From NCBI GenBank assembly GCA_016932015.1, contig JAFGDQ010000004.1:1-64000 (forward strand): 64,000 bases of DNA. The letters run 5' to 3'. Numbering within the stretch: position 1 is the stretch's first letter; every line of letters begins with the position of its first letter. A model generated the notes under the pieces. It ran no database searches, was not told the DNA's origin, and saw nothing but the letters and a program-made list of their open reading frames with translations. The DNA is from Spirochaetota bacterium. GTDB lineage: Bacteria > Spirochaetota > UBA4802 > JAFGDQ01. The translations under genes and the position numbers were made by a program. Shown here one piece after another: positions 45,896-55,893 of the stretch.

Positions 45896-47407
45896 TTATT
45901 TTTTACCGTCAAGATACTGTTTTTTTATTTCTCTTTTCAAAATTTTACCTGCCGGAGTTTTAGGAAGCTCATCAACAACTATATACTCTTTAGGCACCTT
46001 GAACGGAGCAAGCTTTGTTTTAAGATAGGATTTAATGCTGTCCTTATCAAGTTCCTTGCCGGGTTTGAGCTTAATAAAGGCTGTGACCCTTTCACCCCAT
46101 TCCTTGTCAGGAAGGCCCACTACAGCGCATTCACCAACCTCTTTAACGGTATATAGAGATTCTTCAACTTCACGCGGGAAAACATTCTCCCCTCCTGAAA
46201 TGATAAGCTCTTTCAGCCTGTCTACAAGATACAGAAAGTTGTTATTGTCAAGATAACCGATATCGCCGGTACGCATCCAGCCGTCATCCCAGAAAGCCTC
46301 TTTTGTAGCTTCAGGATTATTCAGATATCCCTTCATTACGTTTCTGCCCTTGACACAAATTTCGCCTTCCTGTCCGCGCTCGAGCAATTCACCTGTTGTT
46401 GTGTGCCTGATCTGAGCCTCTAGTCCGCATACAGTCTGGCCAACTGAGCCGACAACATGATGTTCAGGATAATAGTGATTAAAAGTAATAGGCATACACT
46501 CTGTCATTCCAAGTGATTCGGCAATAGTAATACCGGTTACTTCTCTCCATTGTTTCACGATTTCCATAGCCATACTGGCTCCCGCGGAGAAGCAGTAATT
46601 AACTTTACCGAGCTTTTTCTTAAGATCAGGTGTATTTAAAAGCCTTACATACACAGTAGGTACAGAGAAAAATTTTGTAATTCTTCCTGATTCTGTCAGG
46701 CTTAAAACCTTATCAGGATCAGCTCCGGCAATAAGCTCAAGGCAGCCCGCGCTGTAAACAGTTGCATTCATGATGTGCAGCTGTCCGAAAACATGATTAA
46801 ACGGCTGAAAACAAAGAGCAAAATCAGTCGGTTTTGAATGTTCATAATACGCTATGGAATGACTTGAAAAAATTAAATGTTCGTGCGTAATCATTACACC
46901 CTTGGGATTTCCTGTAGTCCCCCCTGTGTACAGTATAGCTCCAAGATCATCGCGCTTCATATCCAGCGCTTCAAAAGTTCCTGACCCGCTATTAATAAGG
47001 TCTTTAATTGTCATTTCGCTTTCTTTAGAACAGAAGACCTTTTCAAGCATTCCGGATCCCATCATAGGTTCAAGGTCATGCAGCCTGTCCGGAGTTGTAA
47101 ACAGCATTCTGGGTTTTGCATGATTGAGCAGATTGTTAAGCTCACCTGCAGTAATTGTATTGAAAAGTGTAACGGCAACCGCGCCTGCTTTTATTACACC
47201 AAAATAGAAGATAAGCCAGTCAGCAGAGTTCGGTGCACATAAAGCAATTAAATCACCAGGTTTAATACCAAGCTTTATCAATCCGGTCGCCACGCGATTG
47301 ACCTGATCATTGAACTGAGCATATGTCAGTTCGAGCCCATCTTCACGAATTGCCGGTTTATCAGGGAAAAACCGGGCTGAATTTTCCAGATTATTTGCAA
47401 GATTCAT
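45896..47407 (-). CDS. AMP-forming acyl-CoA synthetase
   Basis: The ATG at 47407 has GAGG 6 nt upstream; a GTG six bases earlier would abut the ribosome site, so I use the ATG (503 aa). The ANL-family motifs are YTGGTTGNPKGVM (~residue 164), SLGMTECMP, WMRTGDIG, and the acyl-adenylate lysine near the end in TPAGKILKRE. It activates a carboxylic acid with ATP and CoA; the binding pocket suggests a medium- or long-chain or branched acid but cannot be read exactly. It lies next to the mutase region but on a separate transcript. Confidence 0.9.
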   Translation of the reverse strand: MNLANNLENSARFFPDKPAIREDGLELTYAQFNDQVNRVATGLIKLGIKPGDLIALCAPNSADWLIFYFGVIKAGAVAVTLFNTITAGELNNLLNHAKPRMLFTTPDRLHDLEPMMGSGMLEKVFCSKESEMTIKDLINSGSGTFEALDMKRDDLGAILYTGGTTGNPKGVMITHEHLIFSSHSIAYYEHSKPTDFALCFQPFNHVFGQLHIMNATVYSAGCLELIAGADPDKVLSLTESGRITKFFSVPTVYVRLLNTPDLKKKLGKVNYCFSAGASMAMEIVKQWREVTGITIAESLGMTECMPITFNHYYPEHHVVGSVGQTVCGLEAQIRHTTTGELLERGQEGEICVKGRNVMKGYLNNPEATKEAFWDDGWMRTGDIGYLDNNNFLYLVDRLKELIISGGENVFPREVEESLYTVKEVGECAVVGLPDKEWGERVTAFIKLKPGKELDKDSIKSYLKTKLAPFKVPKEYIVVDELPKTPAGKILKREIKKQYLDGKK

Positions 47408-47711
47408 AAGCACCCTCTTCGTATGTTATGATTTAAAATATATTAAAGCTGACGAGTAATTTTCACTTCCCACATGAAAACAACCTTACAGCAATACATA
47501 CAAAAATACCTTATTGATTTCCACAGGTTATTATCAATTTCCAATTATTCAACGATAAATACATTAGACATGTTGTCAACTAAAAAGACAAACAATATAC
47601 AAACAATTATACTGCAATACAAATCCGCTGTAAAAAAATGATTTACATTTTAAAAATTCACAACTATACATTATTTAAAAAGTTTTCAGTGAACATGATA
47701 AGGTTATAATT
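47408..47711. other. Divergent intergenic region, CoA ligase / CsgG-PEGA gene
   Basis: This AT-rich 304-bp stretch contains no credible ORF. It carries the plus-strand promoter listed separately. I saw no palindrome like those upstream of the Crp/Fnr gene. Confidence 0.5.
47573..47601 (+). promoter_or_regulatory. Promoter of the CsgG-PEGA gene
   Basis: TTGTCA, a 17-nt spacer and TATACA. The transcript would have a leader of about 104 nt before the ATG at 47712. Confidence 0.45.
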
Positions 47712-49013
47712 ATGATAAAAAATATTTTCCAACAATCTGAAAAATTACTTTTTATATGCGTTTTTATATTTATGACTACTTTAGTCTTAAGAACTGTTTC
47801 ACTATACGGAGCAACACGGACAGTCGGTGCTGTAAACTTTACAAACCATACCGGGAGTTCCGGCCTTCAGTACCTTTCCACTGCCCTTCCGGAATCAATT
47901 ACCGCCACTCTTTCACAAATTAAAAATATCAATGTTGTTGAACGGGGCCAGTTGACTGCAGTTGTAAAAGAAATAGAGTTAGGACAGACCGGATTATTTG
48001 ATGAAAAAAGTGTAAAAAAAACAGGCAAAATACTACAGGCGGACGTTCTGTTCATAGGATCATATACAGGAAACCCGGTTGAAGTCATACTGTCTCTTAA
48101 AGCTGTTGACGTTAAAACAGGACGGGTCCTTGACGGCAAAGTAGTAAAAGCACCGCTAAAAGATCTTTTTGATTCCACAAACCAGGCTGCAACGTCAATG
48201 AGCGCGATTATATCAGGAGCAGCTATAGGTACACTCAGCATCACAACAACACCGGATGGTGCCGACATTTATATTGACGGACTTCCCGTTGGGAAATCCC
48301 CGATAATAGAAACAAAACTGCCTGAAGGCAAACACACAATCAAGGCTGTAAAGTCCGGGTTTATTGAAGCTGAAACAACAATTACAGTTGGGAAAAATAC
48401 AAGAGATACATGGTCTCCTTATCTCGCAGAAAGCAAAGTCAGAAACCGTACAGACATAGGAGCAAATGTATATTATTTTATTCCGTTTAATGAGAATCTG
48501 AAAGCAGCTCCGCTTTACGCGATATTTCTGGGTCAGTCTTTCCAGAGATTATACATGGGTGCGGAGATTGGTTATTCGAGAATAAAACATGACCTTGATA
48601 TTTCATCACCTTTCGGTACCCTAACACAGGAAAGATGGTATGATTATTTTTTAATTCAGGGGCATCTCACTTACGCGCCTTTTGAAATTAACAGCTACCT
48701 GCAGCCCTATTTCGGAATATTCGGAGGATGGGGATACCTAGTGGATTACAGAAAGAGTTCCACACATTCGGATGATGAAGAAAAACTTTCAAGCCAGCAC
48801 ATATGGAGCCTCGGCCCTAAAGCAGGACTGACAATAGCACCGTTTTCGAAAGTAAGTCTGTTTCTGGAAACACGCTTTCTTTTTACACCGCAAAAAGTTG
48901 AACGTAAAGTATACGAAAGCAGAGGAATACTCGGCGGCCTTGAAGAAAAGCAGACTGTATACTATTTCAACGCTTTTTCCATAGGCGGCGGAATCAAGCT
49001 ATATTTTAATTAA
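47712..49013 (+). CDS. Envelope protein: CsgG/FlgT-like domain, PEGA domain and outer-membrane barrel
   Basis: The 433-aa protein has a signal peptide at about residues 12-35. A CsgG-like domain follows (~36-165; VGAVNFTNHTGSSG, NINVVERGQL, QADVLFIGSY). A PEGA domain starts at residue 173 (GTLSITTTPDGADIYIDGLPVG). The last ~180 residues alternate polar and hydrophobic residues and end in GGGIKLYFN, typical of an 8-strand outer-membrane barrel with a C-terminal aromatic. The combination suggests a periplasm-to-outer-membrane connector. A lipoprotein gene follows 11 bp later. Confidence 0.75.
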   Translation: MIKNIFQQSEKLLFICVFIFMTTLVLRTVSLYGATRTVGAVNFTNHTGSSGLQYLSTALPESITATLSQIKNINVVERGQLTAVVKEIELGQTGLFDEKSVKKTGKILQADVLFIGSYTGNPVEVILSLKAVDVKTGRVLDGKVVKAPLKDLFDSTNQAATSMSAIISGAAIGTLSITTTPDGADIYIDGLPVGKSPIIETKLPEGKHTIKAVKSGFIEAETTITVGKNTRDTWSPYLAESKVRNRTDIGANVYYFIPFNENLKAAPLYAIFLGQSFQRLYMGAEIGYSRIKHDLDISSPFGTLTQERWYDYFLIQGHLTYAPFEINSYLQPYFGIFGGWGYLVDYRKSSTHSDDEEKLSSQHIWSLGPKAGLTIAPFSKVSLFLETRFLFTPQKVERKVYESRGILGGLEEKQTVYYFNAFSIGGGIKLYFN

Positions 49014-49024
49014 GGAGTACTCAT

Positions 49025-49519
49025 ATGAAATTATTAAAATTACTATCAGTGTTATATATATTATTGTTTAGTGTTGTTTTACTTAATTGCGGTGGGGATG
49101 AAGAAGAACAGCCAAAGTCTCCTATATTTAGTGATGTTGAGATAATTACATTATATACTCCGGATGCAATAGAAATATCCAGTGCCGATACTTCTAATTT
49201 TAAATTTACTTTTTGTCTCCCAAGTGAGGTTTCATATGCTGTTTTAGGAATTTTTTATTCAGCCGTTCCAATAGAAACAAATGGAAATACATTTACAAAT
49301 CCTGATAATCTAATCGCAGGATCAAGAACGGGACTTACTGGCTGGGGAAGAGGAGAAGTATCAGCATCTAATCTATATGAGTTTGATAATATTGATGATT
49401 TTAATGAGAATAAACCTTTTTCACTATCAGGAACTTACCACTGGGCTGTGTGGGGATATGATAAGTGGGGAAATTTAACTCACGCAAGCGAGCAATGGGA
49501 AGTAATAATAACTTATTAA
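49025..49519 (+). CDS. Lipoprotein of unknown function
   Basis: The 164-aa protein has a short signal peptide with lipobox LLNC (Cys22), followed by an acidic linker (GGDEEEQPKS). The mature domain looks like a single beta sandwich with conserved aromatic residues (GTYHWAVWGYDKWGN), similar to fibronectin-like folds. I recognise no family. GGAG lies 5 nt before the ATG. It is 11 bp after the CsgG-PEGA-barrel gene and probably works in the same complex. Confidence 0.65.
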   Translation: MKLLKLLSVLYILLFSVVLLNCGGDEEEQPKSPIFSDVEIITLYTPDAIEISSADTSNFKFTFCLPSEVSYAVLGIFYSAVPIETNGNTFTNPDNLIAGSRTGLTGWGRGEVSASNLYEFDNIDDFNENKPFSLSGTYHWAVWGYDKWGNLTHASEQWEVIITY

Positions 49520-49573
49520 AGCAAGAAACTGTAGCCCAATGTTCTAATAACCGCCAGTTATCCAATCAAATAA

Positions 49574-49840
49574 ATGGACAAAGAAATAATACAAATAAAA
49601 CTTGAAGACGAACTTGACCTGCATCATTTTCATCCCAAAGATGCCATAGAAATTTTAAAGGAATTTATTGACAGCGAGTACATTAACGGCAAAAAAGAGA
49701 TACGAATTGCTCATGGTAAAGGCAAGTCTGTATTGAAGAACATTGTTTTAAACGAACTTGAAAAAAATGAAAAAATAATCTCCTTCAGAAACGACGGCGC
49801 GAACTGGGGAGCCACAATAGCAGTACTTAAGCGGAAATAG
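49574..49840 (+). CDS. Stand-alone Smr-domain protein
   Basis: The 88-aa protein is one Smr domain: ELDLHHFHPKDAIEILKEF, then RIAHGKGKSVLKNIV and a closing GATIAVLKRK. The DLHxxxxxxA and HGKG motifs are those of Smr nucleases or nicking/RNA-binding domains. It precedes mutS2 by 10 bp, and MutS2 itself ends in a Smr domain. The stand-alone copy may cleave or bind RNA or DNA with MutS2. Confidence 0.85.
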   Translation: MDKEIIQIKLEDELDLHHFHPKDAIEILKEFIDSEYINGKKEIRIAHGKGKSVLKNIVLNELEKNEKIISFRNDGANWGATIAVLKRK

Positions 49841-49850
49841 AACGAATAAG

Positions 49851-52262
49851 ATGGATAAATATGAATTATCGGAACGGGTACTGAATGTACTCGAATGGGA
49901 CACAATTGTCAGCGAACTGGAAAGCAGATGCGAAACCGTAAACGGCAAAAAATCTGTATCAGAGCTGAAGCCGGTTTCCGCGGACAACAGAAAAACTCGA
50001 TTAAAAGAAATAAGCGAGCTTAAAGCTTTAATCAGTAAAGGCGAGTCACCGGATCTTTCCGGAATTTCAGATATTGAACCTCTCATACAGATTATTCTGA
50101 AAGGCGGGATTTTGCAGATTCCTGATATCTGTATAATTAAAGACTGCATTACAGCCTCAAACAGAATAATATCCTATTTAAAAAAGCATAAACAGGAATC
50201 AGAATTATTATCAGCGGCATTTGTAAATCTTGACAGCGTTGCTGAATTAAACGAATTACTAGCATCCTCAATAACCGCAAACAATGAGCTAAGTACAAAT
50301 AAATATCCTGAACTGCAGAAATTCAGGGATCAGATTGCAGGACTAAAAACCGAAATTGAAAGAAAATTGCACGATATAATCTATTCACCGGCAAAATCCG
50401 GAGCAATACAGGAAAAGATTTTTACAGTCAGGAATGACCGTTACGTGATCCTGGTTAAAGCTGATATGAGAGGAAAAATAAAAGGTACAATGCATGACAT
50501 TTCCTCCAGCGGCGCAACTCTTTATATTGAACCTGCAGAAGTGCTGAGCCTGAACAACAAACTTATCATACTCGAAAGAGATTACAGAATTGAAGTAAAC
50601 AGGATACTCAGGCAGATTTGTTCTGCAATTGCAGGTTATTCCGATGAATTGATCCTGAATCAGGAACTGCTCGCAAAATTTGATTTTCTGACAGCAGCAT
50701 CAAAATTCAGTATTGCAATCAAAGGAAACGAGCCGGAAATTTCCGGCGATAATGTCATCAATCTTCTGAGCGCCAGACACCCGCTATTGTACATGATGAA
50801 TCCTGAAAATGTCGTTTCAAATGATATATCACTCGGGAAAGAATATAAATGCATGATTATTTCCGGTGCCAACACAGGCGGAAAAACAGTGCTATTGAAA
50901 ACAGTCGGCCTGTGCGTTCTGCTCGCAATGCACGGCCTTCATATACCGGCAAGTCCGGATTCCGCTTTAGGAGCATTCAATAACATACTCGCTGACATTG
51001 GCGATGATCAGAATATAGTCCAGTCACTTTCAACATATTCTGGCCAGATTGTAATACTTAACCAGATGATAAAAACAGCAGACAAAAACACTCTTGTACT
51101 TATCGACGAGCTGCTTGCGGGGACGAATCCAAAACAGGGAGCAGTAATCGCGCAGGCTGTTCTTGAAGCTCTCGCAGGCACGAATGCTGTTTTAATGGTG
51201 GCAACACATTATTCCGAACTGAAGGAACTGCCTTCAGATGATCAGCGATTCGTCAACGCGTCAGTTGCCTTTGACATAGATTCCCTTAAACCGACATACA
51301 AACTGAGAACCGGCCTGCCGGGTACAAGCTATGCTCTTGAAATTGCACGAAATTACGGCATGGACGAAAACATTCTTCAAAGAGCGAAAGATCTTCTTGA
51401 TTCGAAGGAAATTTCTACAGAAGCACTGCTTGAGAACATTCAGAAGCACAGGCAGGAAATTGATGAAGAGTATTCCAGAATAGCGCAAATAAAAGAAGAA
51501 CTGAACAATGAAAAAAATAAACTCAATGAACAGAATAGAGAACTGAACATTAAAGCCAGTGAAATAAAAAGAAAACATGGAATTGATTTTATAGAGGAAA
51601 TCAGGAAATATAAAGAAGAAATCAATCTAAAATTAAAATCTTTAAGAAATGAATCAATTAAAGAACTGGAGAGTGTTCATCATGATTTATCGAAAATTCA
51701 GAAAAATCTCAATAATACCTTAAAAGAAAACAGAAAAAATGAAATACTGAATCAGAGTAAAAACCCAGCTCTTTCAGGAGATGAAAAACCTGGAACCGGT
51801 GTTTTCGTTATTCCATTAGAAAAAAATGCAATAATTGATGAAATAGACAAAATCAATAAAACTGCAGTTATAATAATCGGAAATTCTATCAGGTCAAGAT
51901 ACAGTTTTAAAGATCTTCTTGTTTCCGATAATTTTGAAAAAAAGAAACCGGATTTTGAAAAAAAACAAAAAAAAGAAAATGCCTTTCCCGAATCAACTCC
52001 GGTCACTATTCAGACTTCTCTTAATACATCCGATCTGAGAGGACTAAGAGTTGAAGATGCCCTGAATAAACTGGAATCGGATCTTGACAGAATGATGAGA
52101 AATAATATAAGTGCAGCTGTAGTAATTCACGGACACGGCACAGGTGCACTTAAAAAGGCGGTAAGGGAATGGCTCAATTTTTCATGCTATGCGGCCAGCT
52201 TTCGCCCTGGAAAACAATATGAAGGAGGAGACGGAGTATCAATTGTTCTTTTAAAGGAATAA
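49851..52262 (+). CDS. mutS2: MutS2 endonuclease/ATPase
   Basis: The 803-aa protein lacks the mismatch-recognition domain of MutS. It has the lever/clamp helices, an ABC-type ATPase with Walker A at 339-346 (GANTGGKT), LIDELLAGTNPKQG as signature/Walker B, and a long coiled coil at ~510-620. The C-terminal Smr domain begins at D728-L-R-G and has VVIHGHGTGALK. MutS2 suppresses recombination or rescues collided ribosomes in different bacteria; which applies here is unknown. It is downstream of and co-transcribed with the stand-alone Smr gene. Confidence 0.93.
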   Translation: MDKYELSERVLNVLEWDTIVSELESRCETVNGKKSVSELKPVSADNRKTRLKEISELKALISKGESPDLSGISDIEPLIQIILKGGILQIPDICIIKDCITASNRIISYLKKHKQESELLSAAFVNLDSVAELNELLASSITANNELSTNKYPELQKFRDQIAGLKTEIERKLHDIIYSPAKSGAIQEKIFTVRNDRYVILVKADMRGKIKGTMHDISSSGATLYIEPAEVLSLNNKLIILERDYRIEVNRILRQICSAIAGYSDELILNQELLAKFDFLTAASKFSIAIKGNEPEISGDNVINLLSARHPLLYMMNPENVVSNDISLGKEYKCMIISGANTGGKTVLLKTVGLCVLLAMHGLHIPASPDSALGAFNNILADIGDDQNIVQSLSTYSGQIVILNQMIKTADKNTLVLIDELLAGTNPKQGAVIAQAVLEALAGTNAVLMVATHYSELKELPSDDQRFVNASVAFDIDSLKPTYKLRTGLPGTSYALEIARNYGMDENILQRAKDLLDSKEISTEALLENIQKHRQEIDEEYSRIAQIKEELNNEKNKLNEQNRELNIKASEIKRKHGIDFIEEIRKYKEEINLKLKSLRNESIKELESVHHDLSKIQKNLNNTLKENRKNEILNQSKNPALSGDEKPGTGVFVIPLEKNAIIDEIDKINKTAVIIIGNSIRSRYSFKDLLVSDNFEKKKPDFEKKQKKENAFPESTPVTIQTSLNTSDLRGLRVEDALNKLESDLDRMMRNNISAAVVIHGHGTGALKKAVREWLNFSCYAASFRPGKQYEGGDGVSIVLLKE

Positions 52263-52367
52263 GTTTTTACCTTGATTTTTATAAAAAAATAATTATTATT
52301 TTTAATCTGTCTAATAGAACCTCAAAATTATTGCATACATTAAAAAAACAATAATCCGTTGATAAAA

Positions 52368-53462
52368 ATGGATACAAACTCAACAAAAACATATACAAGT
52401 GAAGAAGCTTTTGCAAAAATATTTTCCGGTATTTTTTCAAAATATCAGTCCTTTCTCAAGACACAGGACTCGGCCGTACTGATAAAATATATAAATTATA
52501 AAGACGGAAACGCGTCTTATAAAATAAACGGGATAAATGTTGAAAAAAAATCCGTTATTTTTAGCAGGGATAAAAAAAACAATTCTATTTATGCAGTTCT
52601 TGAACTTCTCAGAAAAGATGAAGACAATATTCATGTATTCAGACCGCTGAAAATACAAATGGTTGTAAAACCTAGGAAAGAGGAAAGAAAAATTCTTGAT
52701 CCGGAGGAAAATAACGGTCATCAGATTCACATAATTAATATAATGTCGGAATTTATTCTGAAAAGCAGCCTTGAAATTTATAGAAATAAAATTAATGATA
52801 TTGAAGATACAGTTGAATCCGGATTAAGGAAAAATTTTAAATATGCACGTTTATACATGCTTCATCATGGAAATGATATCCGCATGAATTATTTCAGGCA
52901 TAATATTAAGCCTATTATTATTAAAAACCGTAAGAATGAAGCGGATAACAGAGACAGGGAACAATATGAATATTATACAAAAGAAATAGTCAGCAATGAC
53001 CTTAAATTAAATCAGGACAGTAATTATGTGTCGGAAATTACAGTTCCGGTACTATATGATTCGAAACTCCCCTACGGTTTCATTCAGGTAAACGGTTATG
53101 AAGAATTTCCCGAAACAGCAATCCGTCTTATTAAAAATACAGCTTTAACAATCAACAGTACTTTAACAAAGCAGAAAATTTTTCCTGTAAGTGACGACAC
53201 GCTGTCCGTTTATGATATATCCAAAAACGGAATCGGAATATCATTCAGTAACAAAAAGTGCATAAAATATTTCACGGAAAACCAGTTGATTTATTTTACG
53301 CTGATTCTTCCCGACAACAAAAGAGTAAACATTTTAGCCCTTGTACGCCATATTTCCATTAAAGGAAGTATTTATAAAGCAGGCTGTACAATTTCTGAAA
53401 TAGATGCTTTAAGTGAACTAGTGTTTGACGAATATCTTGAATCACTCGGGCTGAGTACCTGA
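52368..53462 (+). CDS. DUF1577/PilZ-like cytoplasmic protein
   Basis: The 364-aa protein has no signal or membrane segment. The N-terminal ~120 residues are beta-rich; a middle region (~130-280) resembles a GAF-like fold (LYMLHHGNDIRM, ITVPVLYDSKLPYGFIQV); the C-terminal ~90 residues look PilZ-like (VYDISKNGIGISF, LVRHISIKGSIYKAGCTI). DUF1577 proteins of spirochaetes have this size. The RxxxR loop of canonical c-di-GMP-binding PilZ domains is not obvious. I chose ATG 52368 over an in-frame TTG three codons earlier. Confidence 0.6.
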   Translation: MDTNSTKTYTSEEAFAKIFSGIFSKYQSFLKTQDSAVLIKYINYKDGNASYKINGINVEKKSVIFSRDKKNNSIYAVLELLRKDEDNIHVFRPLKIQMVVKPRKEERKILDPEENNGHQIHIINIMSEFILKSSLEIYRNKINDIEDTVESGLRKNFKYARLYMLHHGNDIRMNYFRHNIKPIIIKNRKNEADNRDREQYEYYTKEIVSNDLKLNQDSNYVSEITVPVLYDSKLPYGFIQVNGYEEFPETAIRLIKNTALTINSTLTKQKIFPVSDDTLSVYDISKNGIGISFSNKKCIKYFTENQLIYFTLILPDNKRVNILALVRHISIKGSIYKAGCTISEIDALSELVFDEYLESLGLST

Positions 53463-53526
53463 CAAATTGACGGATTTTTTTAAATATTGATTTAACTTAA
53501 TATTTATTTTTTTATTAGAAAAATAT

Positions 53527-53554
53527 TTGACAATTAATTTGGTACTCATATTTT
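53527..53554 (+). promoter_or_regulatory. Possible promoter of the EF-G gene
   Basis: TTGACA, a 16-nt spacer and TATTTT. Transcription would begin near 53561. A consensus -35 with a weaker -10. Confidence 0.4.
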
Positions 53555-53630
53555 TTGCTTTCTTTTATACAATTTTCTGTTTAAACTGTAGCAGTATACA
53601 TAGTATACAGGAATTTCCATTAATCTGTTA

Positions 53631-53694
53631 CAGGGTCCGGTTATGGACCTCCCGCGACATGCTGCGGAAATCTGCGCTGAGGTGCGGAATGGCC
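53631..53694 (+). ncRNA. GC-rich, possibly structured RNA element upstream of EF-G
   Basis: 41 of 64 bases are G or C, against roughly one third in the flanks. It can form GGTCC/GGACC (53634-53638 with 53645-53649) and CCGC/GCGG (53652-53655 with 53664-53667). TGCGGAA occurs twice, 20 nt apart (53663 and 53683). It does not match the cores I know for SRP RNA, tmRNA, RNase P or common riboswitches. Strand is assumed from the downstream gene. Confidence 0.35.
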
Positions 53695-53793
53695 AACTGA
53701 ATTACTGATAAATCCGCTATATATGTGCGGTTCGAATTCATTTTACTTTTATAATACCTCAATATTATTAATTATATACAGGAGTTTCATTTA

Positions 53794-55881
53794 ATGCAGG
53801 AAAATATTTCACAAATCAGGAACATCGGAATAAGTGCGCATATAGATTCCGGGAAAACGACATTAACAGAGCGCATACTGTTTTATTGTAAAAAAATTCA
53901 CGCTATCCATGAAGTAAAAGATAAAGACGGCAAAGGCGCTACCATGGACTCAATGGAACTGGAGCGTGAACGCGGAATTACAATTGCTTCAGCAGCGACA
54001 AATGTTGAGTGGAAAGATCATTCTATCAATATTATTGATACACCGGGTCACGTTGACTTTACAATTGAGGTAGAAAGAGCATTACGCGTACTTGACGGTG
54101 CTGTTCTTGTCCTCTGCGCGGTCGGCGGTGTACAGTCACAGTCAATTACTGTGGACAGGCAGCTTAAAAGATACGGAGTTCCCAGAATCGCTTTTATCAA
54201 TAAATGTGACAGAACAGGAGCAAATCCCTACAGGGTTGCACAGCAGCTTCGGGAAAAACTGGGACTGAATGCAGTTATGCTTCAGTTACCGATAGGCCTT
54301 GAAGACAAACTTCAGGGAGTTATTGATCTGGTAACAATGAAAGCTGTATATTTTGAAGGAGAAAACGGTGATATCATCAGAGAAGCTGAAATTCCTTCAG
54401 AGTTAATGGAAGAAGCCAGAAAAAAACATGAGGAACTGATTGATGCAGTTACAATGGTCTCCGATGAGCTGTCAGAAGCATATCTTGAAGATAAAATAAC
54501 TGAAGAGTTAATAAATAAAGCAATACGTGAAGCCACCATATCATTACAGCTTGTTCCTGTAGCAGTCGGATCTGCTTATAAAAACAAAGGTGTCCAGAGT
54601 TTAATGGACATGGTTATCAATTATCTGCCTGATCCGACAGAAATTAAAAACTTTGCACTTGACCTTGATGACAATGAAAACGAAGTACTGCTTATTGCAG
54701 ATGTTGAGAAACCTACTGTTGCTCTCGCATTTAAACTTGAAGAAGGACAGTACGGCCAGCTTACATATGTCAGAATATATCAGGGGTCAATAAGTAAAGG
54801 AGATGAGCTTTACAACACAAGATCAAAAAGAAAATTCAAGGTCGGAAGACTTATCAGAATGCACGCTGATAAAATGGAGGACATTTCATACGGAAGATGC
54901 GGTGATATTGTTGCCATTTTCGGTATTGACTGCGCTTCCGGAGACACTTTTGTAAATCCGAAACTCAATTATTCGATGACAACGATGTTCGTACCTGAGC
55001 CTGTTATTTCACTGGCAATAAAACCAAAAGACCAGAAATCCTCGGCTAATCTTGCGAAAGCACTCAGCAGATTCATAAAGGAAGACCCTACTTTTCAGAC
55101 TTATACAGATGAAGAATCAGGTGAAAGAATTATCAAGGGAATGGGAGAACTTCACCTTGATGTATATATTGAAAGGATGAAGAGAGAATATGATGTTGCT
55201 GTTGATGTAGGTATGCCGGAAGTTGCTTACAGAGAGGCAATTACAGAAACAGTTACTTTTGACTATACACATAAGAAACAGACTGGCGGTGCAGGACAGT
55301 TTGCACGTATTGCAGGACAAATTGAGCCAACCAGTGACGCGCCATACGAATTCGTTGATCAAATCAAGGGCGGTGTAATTCCTAACGAATTCATTCCTTC
55401 ATGTGACAAAGGATTCCATGAAGCACTAAAAAAAGGAACACTTGTCGGATATCCTATTACCGGAGTAAAAGTTACGCTTCTTGACGGAGATTTTCACCCG
55501 GTTGACTCTTCAACAATGGCTTTTCAGACTGCTTCAACCGCAGCTTTCAGGCAGGTTTATTCCAAAGCCAAACCGCAATTGCTTGAACCGATAATGAAAG
55601 TCTCCGTGGAAGGGCCTTCCGAATTCCAGGGTAATGTATTCTCAAGTATTAACCAGAGACGCGGTATGATAGTAAGTACAACAGAAGATGATGTTCTCTG
55701 CAGAGTGGAAGCAGAAGTTCCATTAAGTGAGATGTTCGGATATTCAACGGATTTACGTTCAATGACTCAGGGAAAATCTGAATTTACAATGGAATTTTTA
55801 AAATACAGCAAGGTACCTGAAAGTATTTCTGAAAAAATAAAAAAAGAAATTGAAGAAAAAAAGAATAAAAAAGGCAAATAG
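53794..55881 (+). CDS. fusA: Elongation factor G, spirochaete/mitochondrial-type
   Basis: The 695-aa GTPase has all five EF-G domains. G-domain motifs are AHIDSGKTT (residues 15-23), DTPGHVDF and NKCD; domain IV and V motifs include [18 protein letters not shown] and [17 protein letters not shown]. The switch I phrase [17 protein letters not shown] resembles mitochondrial EFG1 and spirochaetal EF-G1, in which translocation and ribosome recycling are split between two paralogues. By this resemblance it is likely the translocase. The last 20 residues are a Lys/Glu tail. GGAG precedes the ATG; an ATPase gene follows 12 bp later. Confidence 0.93.
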   Translation: MQENISQIRNIGISAHIDSGKTTLTERILFYCKKIHAIHEVKDKDGKGATMDSMELERERGITIASAATNVEWKDHSINIIDTPGHVDFTIEVERALRVLDGAVLVLCAVGGVQSQSITVDRQLKRYGVPRIAFINKCDRTGANPYRVAQQLREKLGLNAVMLQLPIGLEDKLQGVIDLVTMKAVYFEGENGDIIREAEIPSELMEEARKKHEELIDAVTMVSDELSEAYLEDKITEELINKAIREATISLQLVPVAVGSAYKNKGVQSLMDMVINYLPDPTEIKNFALDLDDNENEVLLIADVEKPTVALAFKLEEGQYGQLTYVRIYQGSISKGDELYNTRSKRKFKVGRLIRMHADKMEDISYGRCGDIVAIFGIDCASGDTFVNPKLNYSMTTMFVPEPVISLAIKPKDQKSSANLAKALSRFIKEDPTFQTYTDEESGERIIKGMGELHLDVYIERMKREYDVAVDVGMPEVAYREAITETVTFDYTHKKQTGGAGQFARIAGQIEPTSDAPYEFVDQIKGGVIPNEFIPSCDKGFHEALKKGTLVGYPITGVKVTLLDGDFHPVDSSTMAFQTASTAAFRQVYSKAKPQLLEPIMKVSVEGPSEFQGNVFSSINQRRGMIVSTTEDDVLCRVEAEVPLSEMFGYSTDLRSMTQGKSEFTMEFLKYSKVPESISEKIKKEIEEKKNKKGK

Positions 55882-55893
55882 GGAGAACTTAAA

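Larger units (their letters stand above)
53463..53793. other. Long intergenic region and likely leader of the EF-G gene
   Basis: This 331-bp region has no ORF. It contains a promoter-like pair and, downstream, a GC-rich element in otherwise AT-rich DNA (both listed). The EF-G leader would be about 230 nt, unusually long for this window. Confidence 0.6.

Noticed and set aside
53683-53737. SRP-RNA-like GGTGCGGAATGG and a tRNA-like GGTTCGAAT
   Set aside because: The SRP tetraloop stem does not pair (TGC against TGG), and no acceptor, D or anticodon stems surround the T-loop-like string.
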